Below are positions 35,710 through 48,485 of a DNA stretch of 64,000 nucleotides, piece after piece; the first letter of the stretch is position 1; each line of letters opens with the position of its first letter. The stretch is from Humulus lupulus. Taxonomy: Eukaryota; Streptophyta; Magnoliopsida; Rosales; Cannabaceae. The notes under the pieces were generated by a model, which saw only the letters and a list, made by a program, of their open reading frames with translations, made no database searches and was not told the DNA's origin. A program made the position numbers and the translations under genes. The stretch lies in the NCBI RefSeq assembly GCF_963169125.1, contig NC_084796.1:217334448-217398447 (forward strand), given 5' to 3'.

Positions 35710-36579
35710 CTAGTGTAGCGGCGATCGACACCTTCTTCCATAAAGCAACTCATAAGGTGCCATCCCGATCGTTGACTTGTAGCTATTGTTGTAAGAGAAC
35801 TCTATCTGAGGCAAGTACTTATTCCATGATCCTCTGAAACCAAGTACACAAGCGAGAAGCATATCCTCTAAAATCTGAATCGTACACTCAGACTGCCCGT
35901 CTGTCTGAGGATGAAAAGCTGTACTAAGACTTAACTTAGTACCCATAGCTTGCTGTAGACTTCCCCAAAATCTTGATGTAAACACCAATCCTCTATCCGA
36001 CACTGTTGTCTTGGGGATTCCTTGCAACCGTACTATTTCATAGATGTCTGCATATTGGTCTGCTATGTATAAAGTCTTAATAGGCAGGAAATGAGCCGAC
36101 TTGGTTAGTCTATCTATTATTACCCAAGCAGAATCATGCTGCTTGTTTGTTCGTGGAAACCCTGTCACGAAATCCATAGCTATATCGTCTCATTTCCATT
36201 TTGGTACGCTAAGCAGTTGCAATAAACCTGCAGGTCGTTGATGTTCTGCTTTCACTTGCTGGCATACTAGACACTTAGACACAAATTCTGCTATGTCCTT
36301 CATCCCTGGCCACCAATACATTGCCTTGATGTCGTATGCCATCTTGGTCGACCCTGGGTGAATTGAGTACGGGGTACTGTGCGCTTCTTCTAGAATCGTC
36401 ATCTTAATCCCTTGATTATCTGGCATGCATACCCGTTCCTTATATCTCAATAATCCTTGACTTGATATTGAGAAATCTATGGCCTTGCCTTCTCTGACTG
36501 CATCCATATGTGTCGCTTGTTTGTCGTCATGCCCTTGCCCAATCTGGATATCTTCTAGCAGATTTGACTGGATAGACAA
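35710..36579 (-). pseudogene. Chr-2 integrase core
   Basis: An HHCC finger (HPGSTKMAYDIKAMYWWPGM...CLVCQQVK) is followed by a TGA replacing the Trp of the usual WE motif. The catalytic core then shows Asp in MDFVTGFP, Asp in VSDRG and Glu in GQSECT, the DDE triad. It reads to YGRRCRSPLH before the next stop. Confidence 0.9.
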
Positions 36580-36669
36580 ATTAGCCAGCTTACCAACAAC
36601 TATTTCTATTCTAACTCTAATCAGCTCCTACCGTAGCGGCTTTCCCATTCTGGCTAGTATTGCTAAACT

Positions 36670-36993
36670 TCAATAACTCTTCCTACTTAGCGCATCGGCA
36701 ACTACGTTTGCCTTTCCCGGGTGGTATAATATTTCGCATTCGTAATCCTTCACTAGCTCTAACCACCTGCGCTGCCTCATGTTGAGCTCCTTCTGAGTAA
36801 ATAAGTACTTTAAACTTTTGCGATCCGTATAAATCTTGCACCGTTCTCCGTAAATATAATTGCGCCAGATTTTCAACGCAAAGACCACTGCTTCCAACTC
36901 CATGTCATGCGTTGGATAGCGTTGCTCATACTCCTTCAACTGCCGTGAGGCATAGGCTATCACCTTGTCATTCTGCATCAGCACACAACCCAA
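36670..36993 (-). pseudogene. Chr-2 RNase H
   Basis: The frame shows [19 protein letters not shown], the Glu/Asp catalytic positions ([19 protein letters not shown]) and the end motif [13 protein letters not shown]. Sequence between 36994 and 37367 is the RT thumb/connection with stops. Confidence 0.88.
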
Positions 36994-37367
36994 CCTTTGC
37001 TTCGATGCATCGCAGTAGACTATGAACTTATCGTTGGATGTCGGTACACAAAGTACTGGTGCTGAGCACAGCTTGTCCTTAAGTAACTGGAAGCTTTATT
37101 CACATCTATCATTCCAGTTGAATCTTTGCTGTTTCCGGGCCAGGTTGGTGAGTGGAGTGGCTATCTTAGAAAAGCCCTCTACGAACCTCCTATAATAACC
37201 TGCATATCCCAGTAGCTCCTTACTTCGGATACGTTCTTTGGTCTTGGCCAATCCTTTACGGCCTCTACCTTAGATGGGTCTACAGCAATCCTGTCCTTGG
37301 ATACTATGTGGCCAAGAAATGCTACTTGTGAAAGCCAAAATTCACACTTCTTGAAGTTGGCGTAAAG

Positions 37368-37835
37368 CTAATGCTCCTTCAGTTGTAGCAAGATTAACCT
37401 TAAATGTTTCTCGTGCTCGACTTTATCCTTTGAGTACACCAAGATGTCGTCAATGAAAACTACGATGAATTTATCCAAGTATTCCTTAAAGACCCTATCC
37501 ATTAAATCCATAAATGCGGCTGGAGCGTTGGTAAGACCAAAAGACATAACTAGAAACTCGTAATGTCCATAACGAGTTCTAAAAGTTGTCTTGGGAATAT
37601 CCTCTTCCCGTACCTTGAGTTGATGATACTCGGACCGTAGATCAATCTTTGAAAATACGGTCGCACCTCGGAGTTGATCAAACAAATCGTCAATTCGGGG
37701 TAGCAGGTACTTATTCTTGATTGTCACCTTATTCAGCTCGCGATAATCTATACATATCTGCATGCTTCCATCCTTCTTCTTCACAAATAGTACCGGTGCT
37801 CCCCATAGTGAATGGCTCGTTCTAATGAAACCCAA
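37368..37835 (-). pseudogene. Chr-2 reverse transcriptase
   Basis: The frame shows [60 protein letters not shown] and the catalytic FIDD ([11 protein letters not shown]). A stop at 37368 truncates it. Confidence 0.9.
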
Positions 37836-38042
37836 GTCTAAGAGTTCTTCTAACTACATCTTTTACTCCTTGAGTTCGGCAGGAGCCATCCGGTATGGTT
37901 CCTTGGAAGTAGGCTCGGTGCCCGGTACTAATTCGATTGTGAAGTCAATTTCCCACGTCGGCGGCAATCCTGGCAAGTCGTCAGGAAATACCTTTGGAAA
38001 TTCCCTTACAATATTTACATCTCCGACCTTTAGTGGTGTTCC

Positions 38043-38670
38043 CTAAACTACATGCGTAACGCTAGCTAAGAATGTGTGACATTCTTTTTCTATCATTCTT
38101 TGGGCTTTGAGAGATGATATTAGCGGTGTACGTAGTTCTGAAACTTTTCCCATATAGCATCGTTTCTGACCGTCACGAGTCTCGAACATCACTTGCTTAC
38201 GTCTGCTATCGATGGTTACGCCATGCCTTGCTAGCCAGTCCATTCCTAATATCATGTCAAAATATTTGATCTCTATTTCTATCAGGTCTCCTTCTAGTTC
38301 TACGTCCTCAATTTTGATCGGTACGCCTCGTACTATCCGTGATGATAGGACTACTTCACCCGAAGGCAACTATGTCACAAACCTAGTTCTACAAGGTTTT
38401 TCTAATTCTCTATCATTCCTAACGAGATATACGAGTATATTGCTCCCAAATCAAGCAATACTAGAACATATACTATCGAGGATATGAATCTGACCTGTAA
38501 CTGCTTGTTACTAGCATGGGCTCCTCCCTGGGTCAAGGCAAAGACTTTGGTTTGGAACCATCGTTTAATCCCACTTCTCCTTCTGCTTAAGCTATGGACA
38601 TTCCTTCTTTCGATGACTTTCCTAACCACAATTGAAGCATCCCTTGATGTTTCTTTTGGCCCTTAGAGCA
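38043..38670 (-). pseudogene. Chr-2 zinc knuckle and aspartic protease
   Basis: A CCHC nucleic-acid-binding knuckle (CFNCG, stop, HRK...C) with a TAG after the second Cys and one extra residue before the last Cys, followed by the protease. The active site reads LLDLGAIYS where D-S-G is expected, so the catalytic triad is altered. ILGMDWLARHGV, the conserved C-terminal protease motif, is intact. Confidence 0.85.
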
Positions 38671-38841
38671 TTGCGGGTATTCTACATAACCCGACTTATT
38701 TCCTCCATTGTTTGTCTGTGCTCTTTTATCACCATTGGGCTGCTTATCATCTGGATGCCTTCTCTTTTGACCATTACTATTACTATTGCTATGCTGACAG
38801 CTGTTGTTTTTTTTTTTTTGACCATTTTGAGGTTGACCTTG

Positions 38842-39678
38842 CTATTTAGGCTCAGGCCTACTAGCCTTCTCCTTACTAACATTCGCCTGAAGCCTTTCTA
38901 CTTCTATTGTTGTTTCTAGAACATTGGCATAGGTAGTATTTCCCGGGTTTGCTAGCTTAACCCCTAATTTAATCTTTGGTCTAAGTCCTCTAACGAACTT
39001 GGTCACCCTCATAAAGTCAGTTGGAACCAACTCTGGTGCAAACTTGGCTAATCTGTCGAACTGCCGAGCATATTCTACTACCGTTAAGTTGCCCTGCTTC
39101 AAACTAGCGAACTCCTCGACCCTTGTAGTGATGACTGCCGAGTTGTAATACTTCTTGTGGAACAGCTCCACAAATCTTGTCCATGTCATGGTGGCGACAT
39201 TGTTAGTCTGCTGAACTAAGTCCCACCATATCCTGGCATCCTTCTTGAGCAATGACGAGACGCAGGATATACGGTCTGCATTACTGAGATTCATGTGCGT
39301 CAGAATTGACTCCACGTTCCTTAGCCATTCTTCTGCCTCAAAGGGGTCTGTAGTCCCTTTGAAGTTTGGAGCATGCTGCTTGCGGAACCTCTCATACACT
39401 GGCTCCATGTGCTGTACTGGATATAGCGCATAGTTCGCCATTGGCCATCCCCCATATGGACCTACTTGATGGGGTACTTGAGCCATCTACTGAGGCTGTG
39501 GTTGCGGCTGAGGTGGAGGCTGAGTCTGAGTCTGATGTCGTTGTTGCTGCAGTAATTCCTCCACTTGTTGTCGTAGTCTGGCGATCTCCGCAGTGTTGTC
39601 AGCTGGTGGCGACGGCGCGTTGTGGCTGGCAGTAGCACGCAATGCCCTTCTGCGAACTAGAGGGGATTCATTGTTCAC
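38842..39678 (-). pseudogene. Chr-2 gag (capsid)
   Basis: An N-terminal Gln/Pro-rich part (39678-39490) ends in a stop (Gln codon to TAG) and is followed in frame by the retrotransposon-gag domain: FKGTTDPFEAEEWLRNVE, WWDLVQ, ELFHKKYY and LKQGNLTVVEYARQFDRLAKFAPE. Gag would form the virus-like particle. Confidence 0.9.
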
Positions 39679-40421
39679 CGGAGCAGCGTTGGAGGCGTTT
39701 CCGTTGGTGCGAGCAAATCTTCTGAGGCGAAATCTTCAACAAAGTTCTAACAGTCGAGAACATGTTAGAACTTATCCTAATACGCTCTAAGGCAAAACTT
39801 ATTCTAAAACAAACATATCTCAAACCTATTGATTATGACTTCTTATGAAAATTTTATAAGTCTTCTTTATTATTTAGAGTGGGTTTCTATACTTAGAAAA
39901 ACACACCATCTTTATTTTCTAAGTTTGTTTCTAATCATCCTATATGACTAAATTCTCAGGCTCGAAACTCATCTTTGTTCCAAAGTTAACCATATTGAGG
40001 GAGGGCTGGGATCAGTAAAATCGTTCCCACTACTATGGCCCCCTAAACTCTCAATATAGAACCCGGTCCATTGATTTGTATCCACCCTCACCGAACTTGG
40101 TCATTATTTATTAAATTTATTATTTATTATGATTGTAAAAAAAAATAAAAATCAAACTCATACATGTCATTCAAAAATAACAATGATATTTATTTGGAAA
40201 AAAAAGTTTTCACTATGTACAATCATAAATGCAAAGATAATAAATAAAATAAATAACGAAAAATAAACTAATTTAAAAATATTATTAACTGAAAACATAA
40301 GGACTAAACACATTAACTAAACACATAATCAAAACAACTAAAACATAAACACTTACATTGGCAGTTAGATTCAGAGCTTTGAGTGTGTGTATCGAGGAGA
40401 ACTTCATGCGAATGGACCGTT

Positions 40422-40433
40422 GCTTTGATACCA
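40422..40433 (-). other. Chr-2 primer-binding site
   Basis: The minus strand reads TGGTATCAAAGC two bases after the 5' LTR, one mismatch from the usual initiator-Met tRNA complement. The stretch 39679-40421 is the untranslated leader. Confidence 0.85.
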
Positions 40434-40435
40434 AC

Positions 40436-42342
40436 TGTAACGACCCAACTATTCTAGACCTTGGACCATTAATAACTACTATACTAATCTTAAGAAAACG
40501 TACATATGAAATAACCATAATTTTATTTAAAAACGGTAAAGTAAAGGTTAAATACACAAAAATTCATTTAGGATATGGGATCCCATTGTTTTGAAAATAA
40601 AATAAAACATAACTTAAATAAATTTGTTACAAAATTAAGTGCAGAAAAATAATACATAGAAATCATAACTAAAATACTAAAAAAAAAACTTCATCCTCTA
40701 ATCGAACGCTCAGTCCATCGATTCCATCCTGCCTCAATACACATCCCCAAGCTGCCAAGAATCTTTCCGCCGCCATAACTATTTTCCTGCACGTATAAAA
40801 CAGAAAGGAATGAGCCTAACACATAATTCATATACATAAAATTCATAACGTAGCATATAATAAAACACATCATAAACATATGTCACATATACTATAATGG
40901 CCATTATTACTTGGGGTCCCATAACTAAACAATTCATATGCCCATTAGATTTGTGGGGCTTGCTAGCTAAGCAAGTCATATGCCCATAAATTTATTGGGG
41001 CTTGTTAGTGTACAGGTCATATGCCCAAGTCTACAAACATACATAACACACAAATCATAAGTTAACATAACACATAAATCATAAGATAACACAAAATATC
41101 CTATCTTATTTTCCTTACCAATATACCGGGATGATGAGAACAAAGTCAGGATTTTGGAACACTCCTAAAAGCCATAATATAGAGGTGAGTATTCTAAAAG
41201 AAATCAATGAATGAACTAAAAACCACCGAGAATATTCTTACCGACAAGAAACCTCAAGTTCGAAGAACTTTGATGCCTAACCAATAATAGAGAAGACTGA
41301 GTTAGGACTATAAAACTAATGAAACAATACTGAAAGGAACTAAGAATGGGAATACCTTTGAAATTGCTATGATCGAACTATACCTCGAAACCGAAATACA
41401 CTATAACCTTACTTCCCAAGTGTTTATTAAGCTTATAACCCTAATCCAAGTGTTTATCACTCTATAGTCTCACTAGCATATGGAAGGCTCTGATCAATGC
41501 TTGAAGAATGAATGAAAATGCTTGGTGCTAGGTCCTATTTATAGAGTTCTAGGAATAAAAATCTTCTTTTTGGCTTTGAATAAAAAAAATAAATTTAATT
41601 GAAAATATTTGAATATCCTTCAGCCAAAGGCTTAGGAATTGGTCAAATTTTTCAGAGAGATTTAAGGATTCAAAGCTTGATTTTTAAAATAATAAAAACA
41701 AATAGAATCTTAACTTCCAACTCCCTAAATCTCGTAACTCTAAACTCCCCTACAGTAAAATCAATATATCTGGAGTTGTAGAACTCCGATTTGGACTCTC
41801 TTTATACCGTTAGAAAGATAATTAAATTATCTACTACTTTCTAGAAATATTATTTTTCGAAATTCATAACATAACTGGGTCAAAAACAGGTCGGAAGTTA
41901 CAGTATCCTAAAGTTACGAAAAATCTATTTAATTATCTAAATAACACAAATAAAAAAAATTGTGATAAATATCATGCTCCTATCAGATTTTGGTGAAGAC
42001 TAAGTCTTATATTTCTGTTATTTTATCATTAAAATAATAATTTCTTAATAATCATGCATATGACAAGTGTCATATTCTTATTAGCTTTATCTAAACCTTA
42101 GGTTATAATAATTATCATATTAATAACCAGCAATATTAATCAAACCTTATGTTATAATTAATATTCTTAAACTAGAGGTTAAACTTATAAAATCCATAAC
42201 TATTGCTAGGAGTTTCCAACTAAGTCCTGGCTTGAACCAAAATCCATCGTAATGAACATACTATAACTAATACTAGCTATTACTACTACTCTTACTACCA
42301 CTACTACTATCGAACTAGCTAAGTAAATTATGGGACTCTACA
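40436..42342 (-). repeat. Chr-2 5' LTR
   Basis: A 1907-bp partner of 33184-35103, same ends, with a few dozen differences judged by eye, clustered in the first 300 bp (plus-strand order) and at the CTG/CTA microsatellite. Confidence 0.95.
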
Positions 42343-42347
42343 GTTCA

Positions 42348-43994
42348 AAATAAGTTAGTCCTAAGATTAGTCAGTGCACAGGATTTACACTGTCTTGCTA
42401 ATCTATGATATGATCTACTTATACATCATAGTGTTATGTTCTTTCCAGAACATTAGCAAAGTAGATAAGATCGGATGTATTTGTTACATTAGACATGACC
42501 GATATTGACAGTTGATAAGATAAGTAAACATACCGTTATTATCTATTCTAGTCATATCATATAGTTGACCATAGGTCAATTCAATCTCAATTCTAAGTGG
42601 TTAGTATTCTAACTGGTTTTATTATTTGAGTTCTTTGACTTGTTCGTTACCAGCTTACCCTGTGGACTAGCCCATACTTACATCTTGGGAACTCGGTAGT
42701 ATAATTGAGTGGGAGTGTTAATCATAGATATGAACATCTATAGCTTCTGATGAAGAAGTGAAATGATGGTTTCCTTTTAGTTTGGTTCAAGGTGTTAAAT
42801 GATAGAGATCTCATTTCAGTAATTAAATTAGTTTACTGAAATATCATTTACAAGGAACTAAGTGTTTTAAGGATAAAATACAATGAGGAGTAAAACAATA
42901 TTTTAGTCCTATCTCATTGTACACCGTCTATAGAGGATTGAGTGAAAATTATGGTTGTAACAATGGATAATTAATAGCGTATCTATATTTGTTATAGAGC
43001 GTTCTATGAATTCAAGAGTGCAATTCCGAATCTATAGTGGAGTCACGAGGAATTAATAAGTTAGTAAATTTATTTGTTAGATTTATGATAACTTATTGTA
43101 GCTTAATTTAATAGGCCCATGGTCCTCATTGTACATTGGATAAAATCATCTAGATAGTCTCAATCAATTGATTTAATTATCAATTAGAATTATCAAAGTT
43201 GATCAGGTCAATTTTGGTTAGTTTCAGAGAGTTATGTAATTTTGAGAAGAAAAGAGAAATTAGGGCAGATTTATTAATTAAGATAAATTTGGTATCTAAA
43301 TTAATAAATAAGTTTAAATCAATGTTCAAATTATAAATAATTAATTTGATAAATGATTTAAATAATTATTTAATTAATTAAATCAATGGAAAATAATACA
43401 TGCCTTGTTTTTTAAGTTCAATGGGCTAATAATCAAATGGAAATTTCACGAGCCTAAAACCCATGATAATTTCGACTTAGGGTTTCAAATTGGCTATTAT
43501 TTTATTGATTTTTTAATTAAATTAAATGTCCTAATTGAGTCTATAAAATGAGTACTTAGAGAGAAGTCAGAAGTTCAGATTTCTAAGACGACATATAAGT
43601 TTAATCACTGGTATTCTGATAGTTTTAGATTCTCTCTAAACACAATTCCTTTTCTACGCCTCTTTGTTATTTTCTCGTCTTCTCTCTATATCTATCTTAT
43701 GTGTTGAGAATTTCCCACTCTAGTCTAGGTGATTCTAAGGATACATTAGAAGACTGTGAAGAAAATAGAAGATTGGTTCAGTTTCTTGATAATACTCTGC
43801 GACAGAAATGATTCAAGAGTTAGAGAAACTGAAGGAATGACTCTTTAATTTCGTTGCGTATACTGTAAGTATTCTATTCATTGTTTCTCTTTGAATTCAA
43901 TTTTAGAAACATGTTCTAGGCTATCTCATATTAATTTGTTAAATATTAGATATACATGAAAATAAATAAAGATCCTGTATAAAGTTTCCTAAGA
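42348..43994 (+). repeat. Copia-1 5' LTR, second part
   Basis: It resumes after the second GTTCA. AAATAAGTTAGTCCTAAG matches the 3' LTR near 61231-61290. The end is placed before a primer-site-like ACTGGCCCCAGAGCC (43995-44009), a degenerate form of the Met-tRNA site TGGTATCAGAGCC. LTR length without Chr-2 is about 1.87 kb. The end cannot be checked because the 3' LTR is truncated. Confidence 0.65.
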
Positions 43995-44917
43995 ACTGGC
44001 CCCAGAGCCTTTGGTAACCTTTATTTTCATGCATGAACATGTTTAAAATTGGATTATTTGATATGTTTGAATAATTGGATGGTTTTCATGTTTTTATGAA
44101 GCATATTGATTTTATGTGATTTTTAGCAATTTTTAGGTTATTTTGTTGTGTTTTCTATGATATTAATTTTATATGTGCTTTATTTTGTGTAAAACATGTT
44201 AACAATTATTTAGAAAATTGTTTTGGTTTGAAAAATTGTCAAATTTTTTTTTTTAGAAAATTGCACTAGCACCCATTCGCGCGCGCACACTGCGCGCACC
44301 AGCGCATGCACGCGCGCGCCATCCGCTTACCCGTGCGCGCCACCCGCCTGCCCCGCGCACGCTAGCCTGCCTCCGCGTGCACGCACCTTGTGCGCGCAAG
44401 CCCAGCGGCCCAACCAGTGACAGGTACTGTTCATCATAATATTTTTTTATTTTATTTTTTAAAATTAAAGAAAATTAAAATTGTGGAAATTTATTATTTA
44501 TAATCAAAGCCAAAAATATCAATTTTGATTTTGTATTTAAAATTGCTTTTTTTAAATAAGATATTTTTGTTAGTTAAGATTTAAACAACTAGATATTTTT
44601 TACAAAGTTTCAAATTCAAATTTAAAAATTGACTAACAAATTAATTTTAAATCTTTTAATATATTAAAATATTAAAATTAAGATATCAGATATTTAAGAT
44701 ATTTTCTTTTAAATTCTTGATATTTTTATTATATCTTTATTTGAAAATATAAATATATTTTTATTACATAGTTTTTAATATTTAAATTATTTGAAATTTG
44801 AATATTGTTAGTTAGATATTTTTATGGATATTTGAATTTGTTTAACTATTTTGAGATATTTTAGGATTGTTATAACTATCAATATTTTATTTTTTTAATG
44901 GTTAAAATATTAGATAA
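43995..44917 (+). other. Copia-1 untranslated leader, first part
   Basis: AT-rich leader between the putative primer site and the MULE-2 insertion, holding the CG block. It continues at 55373. Confidence 0.6.
44275..44412. other. CG-dense alternating block in the Copia-1 leader
   Basis: About 138 bp rich in GCGCGC and CGCGCGCGCC, surrounded by DNA that is about 80% A/T. Alternating purine-pyrimidine sequence of this kind can form Z-DNA and is dense in CpG. No coding capacity. Confidence 0.85.
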
Positions 44918-45040
44918 GAGAAATTTGAGTTTTAATGCAATAAGTGACACTACATTTAAAAAATACCCTATCCCTATATGACTCTTGTTTTGGTGTTACT
45001 AATGATGTTACTACCCAAAATACCCCTGGCATAATTTTCT
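44918..45040 (+). repeat. MULE-2 left TIR (protease side)
   Basis: It starts GAGAAATTTGAG and ends near CCCCTGGCATAATTTTCT, homologous to all other TIRs of the family. Confidence 0.92.
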
Positions 45041-45380
45041 CAAACTCTCCGTATTCTCTCCCAAATTCCTGAACCAAGCAAATTTTGAAATCGATAGGCC
45101 TCGATTGAATCCGTAGAACCCAACCTTCATTGTCTTCCACGACCACGAACAAGGGCTCCCAAAGGGTCGGAGTTGACGATCGAATAAGGGGAAGGAGAAA
45201 ACGTCTAGCAAGCCGACCAAACTTTTAGGAAACAGCCCCAAAGAAAGCGAAGGTGAGGGATTTCGTTTTTAATCTGCAATATGTGTATGTGCCTGTTTTT
45301 TTTTTGTTGATTTTTGTTCATAGGATAGATCGGGGCTAGGGAATGAAGAAATCTGGGTTTTTTTCGATATTTTTCATGCA

Positions 45381-45866
45381 ACTCGATAGAAATCGATAGG
45401 ACTTGATAGTGCATGATAGGGACTGGATTTGAATGTGCCTCGATAGGCCTCGATGGGACTCGATGAAATTTTAGGCTTATAGAAATTTTAGCATATATCT
45501 CGATAGGAATCGATAGGACTCGATGATACGGGGCTTTGGGATTTTTAGGACCTACCTCGATAGGAATCGATAGGACTCGATGATACGGGGCTTTGGGATT
45601 TTTAGGGCCTACCTCGATAGGAATTGATAGGACTCGATACTACGAGACTTTGGGATATTTTAGGCCTTACCTCGATAGGCCTCGATAAGACTCGATAGTA
45701 ACCTGATGATATTATTCTTTGTGATTTTTAGAACCCGCCTCGATAAGACTCGATAGTAACCTGATGATATTATTCTTTGTGATTTTTAGAACCCACCTCG
45801 ATAGGACTCGATATTTTCTGCCTCGATGGGACTCGATAGGCCTCGATAGTAACTGCCTCGATAGTG
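45381..45866. repeat. TCGAT array in the 5' intron of the MULE-2 protease gene
   Basis: About thirty CTCGATAGG/ATCGATAGG motifs separated by GGGCTTTGGGATTTTTAGG-like spacers. It lies between the donor (CGAAG then GTGAGG, 45242/45243) and the former acceptor before the ATG at 45915. Spacer type matches the protease arm of MULE-1, so the arms kept their identity. Confidence 0.9.
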
Positions 45867-45914
45867 ACCAGATTGTTTTACATTTTTAACATTTTTTTTT
45901 GTTTTTTTTTCCAA

Positions 45915-48485
45915 ATGCCTGACTTTATTGTGCCGTTGGAGAAGCACTTTCCTGGCCATGTCACTTATAAGGGTAGTGCCTACTTGGATACCCTTATAGA
46001 GCAGTTTCAGAGGCATGGTCTTATTGAAAGGGCACAGCCATGCCCGTTGGGACAGTTCTTTAAGGTGAAGCCGTTTAGTTTTTCTGGGGTTCTGCTGCAT
46101 CAGCTAATGTTGCGTAAGGTAGAAAGTAAGAAGCCTGAAGAGGGCCAGTTCTACCTGGGCAACACTCTGTGTAGATTTGGTATTGCAGAGTTTGCCCTAG
46201 TTACCGGGTTAATTTTGGGAAATCACCGTCCCCAGATGAGTTGAAAGAGCATTTTTCAAGTGATCGGATTATCCAGGAATATTTTAATGGTGCTTTGAAG
46301 GTTAGTTTTGGTCAGTTGGAAGATGCATTGAAGGCCTCCACAAACCCAGAAGATGCATTTAAGCTGGGTTTGTGCTATTTGATGGAGGGGGTACTGGATG
46401 CCCCAGAGAAGACAACGATGATATGGGGAGATTCCCTGAGGATGGTTGGGGATATTGATTACTTTTTCAAGTATCCATGGGGGAAGTTTCCATTTAAGAG
46501 GTTAGCAAAGGAGTTCAGAAGGACATGAAGAAGCAATTGAAACATTATGAGGAGAAGAAGAAACAGGGGTCAAGCAAAAAATAGAAGGAGGCGAAGTATA
46601 GTTTCAATTTCTATGCACCCGCGCTTCTTTACTGGGCTTTTGAGGCCATGCCTTCTCTCGGGAGTAAGTTCGGTGAGAACAGTGGGAATCAGATTCCGAG
46701 GATGCTTAGCTGGGCTACGAAGACTGATATCACTATTTCGACAGCTCTGTTGGTTCCTATATTCGCCAACCGTCGAGTAAGTTCCATTTTATCTTGTTAA
46801 ATGTCACAGATTAATTGATTAACGATTTATTTTATTAAAGTTTTCCTGACACATGTTATTCAACCATGTAGTTAGTGGTATTTCCCATGCTGAAGCCACG
46901 TCCTGGTGAGGTAGTTTACTACAATAGCCTCTCAGAAGTTGATTCCAGGTTATTCCCTGAGTTGAAATCAACTGTGGGGGAGGCTGGGACTGCAGTGGAG
47001 GAAGTAGTGGTACCTGAGAAGGAGGCAGAGAAGCTGGAAAAAGTTGCAAAGGAAGCCTCCATTTTTTATGAGGATGTCTCGAGGGTTGAGGAGGGCACTT
47101 TACAGGCATATGCAGCTTCATCTAGTTAGGTTGCCTAGCCTAATTATGAGCAATTGATGCAGAGGCTCAAGAGGGTTGAGGAGTGCCAGGCAACCTTACT
47201 ACAGAATTAGACCACGATCATGGCTCAGTTGGCGCAGCTGCTTTCACTAGTCTCAGGTCGATCCACCGACGTAAAATCAGATACAGAGTCTGATATTTTG
47301 CCTGCAGACTACGAGCGCGGTGATCAACCCTCCACTCCACAGGCCCATACATCTGTAGTTGTCAGTGATGCTGACAGTCCCAGTGTACGAGTACTGCAGC
47401 CCGAGGAGGCAGCTGGCCTTGAAGTTGTCAGGAAGAAACGCAGACCCAAGCATTTTGATGACTTCACTGACCCAACAAAGAAGACCAGACTAGATAAATA
47501 GGGGCTAGTTGCTGAACCACTGAGGAAGTGTGACCCACAGCAGGAGATGAACTTCCATAAGTGGATCATCGGGAAGATCGACAACAAGAGAGACCAGAAC
47601 GTCTATACTGGGACGCGTGGTGTGTCATGGTTCTTGCAGTTGCACACAGTCCAGACTTAGGTTTGGGATTCGGTATGTAAATTACATTCATGTTTTCAAT
47701 ACAATCTTAACATATATTGATGGTACTAACAAATTTTCATGTTCTTTTAGAATATTGATGCCGCTTTGCACATGCTACGCCGCCGATGCCACTTTTACCA
47801 TGCTGCATTTTGGCAGGATGCTGCGATCATGAACTCCACCTACCCCAAGGTGTGCCTAGGTCGTTGGAATCATTTCAAAGAGACCAGCACTAAGTATACA
47901 TGGGACGGCGATGTGTTGGGAATGTTGAAGGGCAATGATAATCAATTCCTTGTATCATGGCAAAATGTGAGTGAAGTATATTTTGCCTTGCACATTGAGA
48001 AAGCCGCACATTGGATCACCATTGAAGTCTCCATTCCAACATGGTGCATCAACATTTATGATTCCAACCATAGCATGCTCAGTCCCACTCTGATGGAGGA
48101 AGCGATCAAGCCTTGGTACTTATTGTTGCCTTCGTTGTTATGGTGTTCTAGCATGTTTGACGACCATCAGGACCTCCAGGTATATCCTGAGCAGAATGCA
48201 AAGCCTTTTTCATATTGTCGTATTCCTCCGGAGAAGTGTCCTCAGACTAAGATAAGGTATACCCCTATTTAATTAGTGTATTTTGAAATCAGAAAATTAA
48301 AGTTATTTTTATCTTTTATTGACACAAAATCGATTATATGCAGTGGGGATTGTGGTATGTTTGCCATCAAACATATCGAGCATTTGGTTGCCAGGCTACC
48401 ACTCGATACCGTTATCGATGAGAACATCCAGCATTTCAGGACCAAGTGGTGTGCGGACCTATTCTATCAGAATTTGTCCCCGTGA
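45915..48485 (+). pseudogene. DUF1985/Ulp1-like protease gene of MULE-2
   Basis: Exons 45915-46776, 46872-47672, 47751-48256 and 48344-48485, with GT-AG introns shared with MULE-1. The DUF1985 part has a one-base deletion near 46215 and a TAG near 46583; the linker has several TAGs. The acceptor before the ATG is CCAA instead of CCAG. By contrast the protease exons 3 and 4 are free of stops and keep His (codon 48009, AAHWI), Asp (codon 48060, YDSN) and Cys (codon 48351, GDCGMF), the C48 triad. It ends in FYQNLSP. Ulp1-like enzymes cleave SUMO or related modifiers; the role in MULEs is unknown. Confidence 0.9.

Larger units (their letters stand above)
33184..42342 (-). mobile_element. Chr-2, full-length Ty3/gypsy chromovirus (Tekay/Del-like)
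   Basis: A 9159-bp element on the minus strand with two near-identical LTRs (1920 and 1907 bp), 5-bp duplications GTTCA (33179-33183 and 42343-42347), a primer-binding site, gag, protease, RT, RNase H, integrase, chromodomain and polypurine tract. It inserted in the Copia-1 5' LTR. By eye the LTRs differ at only a few per cent, so insertion is fairly recent, yet every coding domain has stops. The active-site change in the protease and the stop in the zinc knuckle suggest the inserted copy was already, or soon became, defective. Confidence 0.95.
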
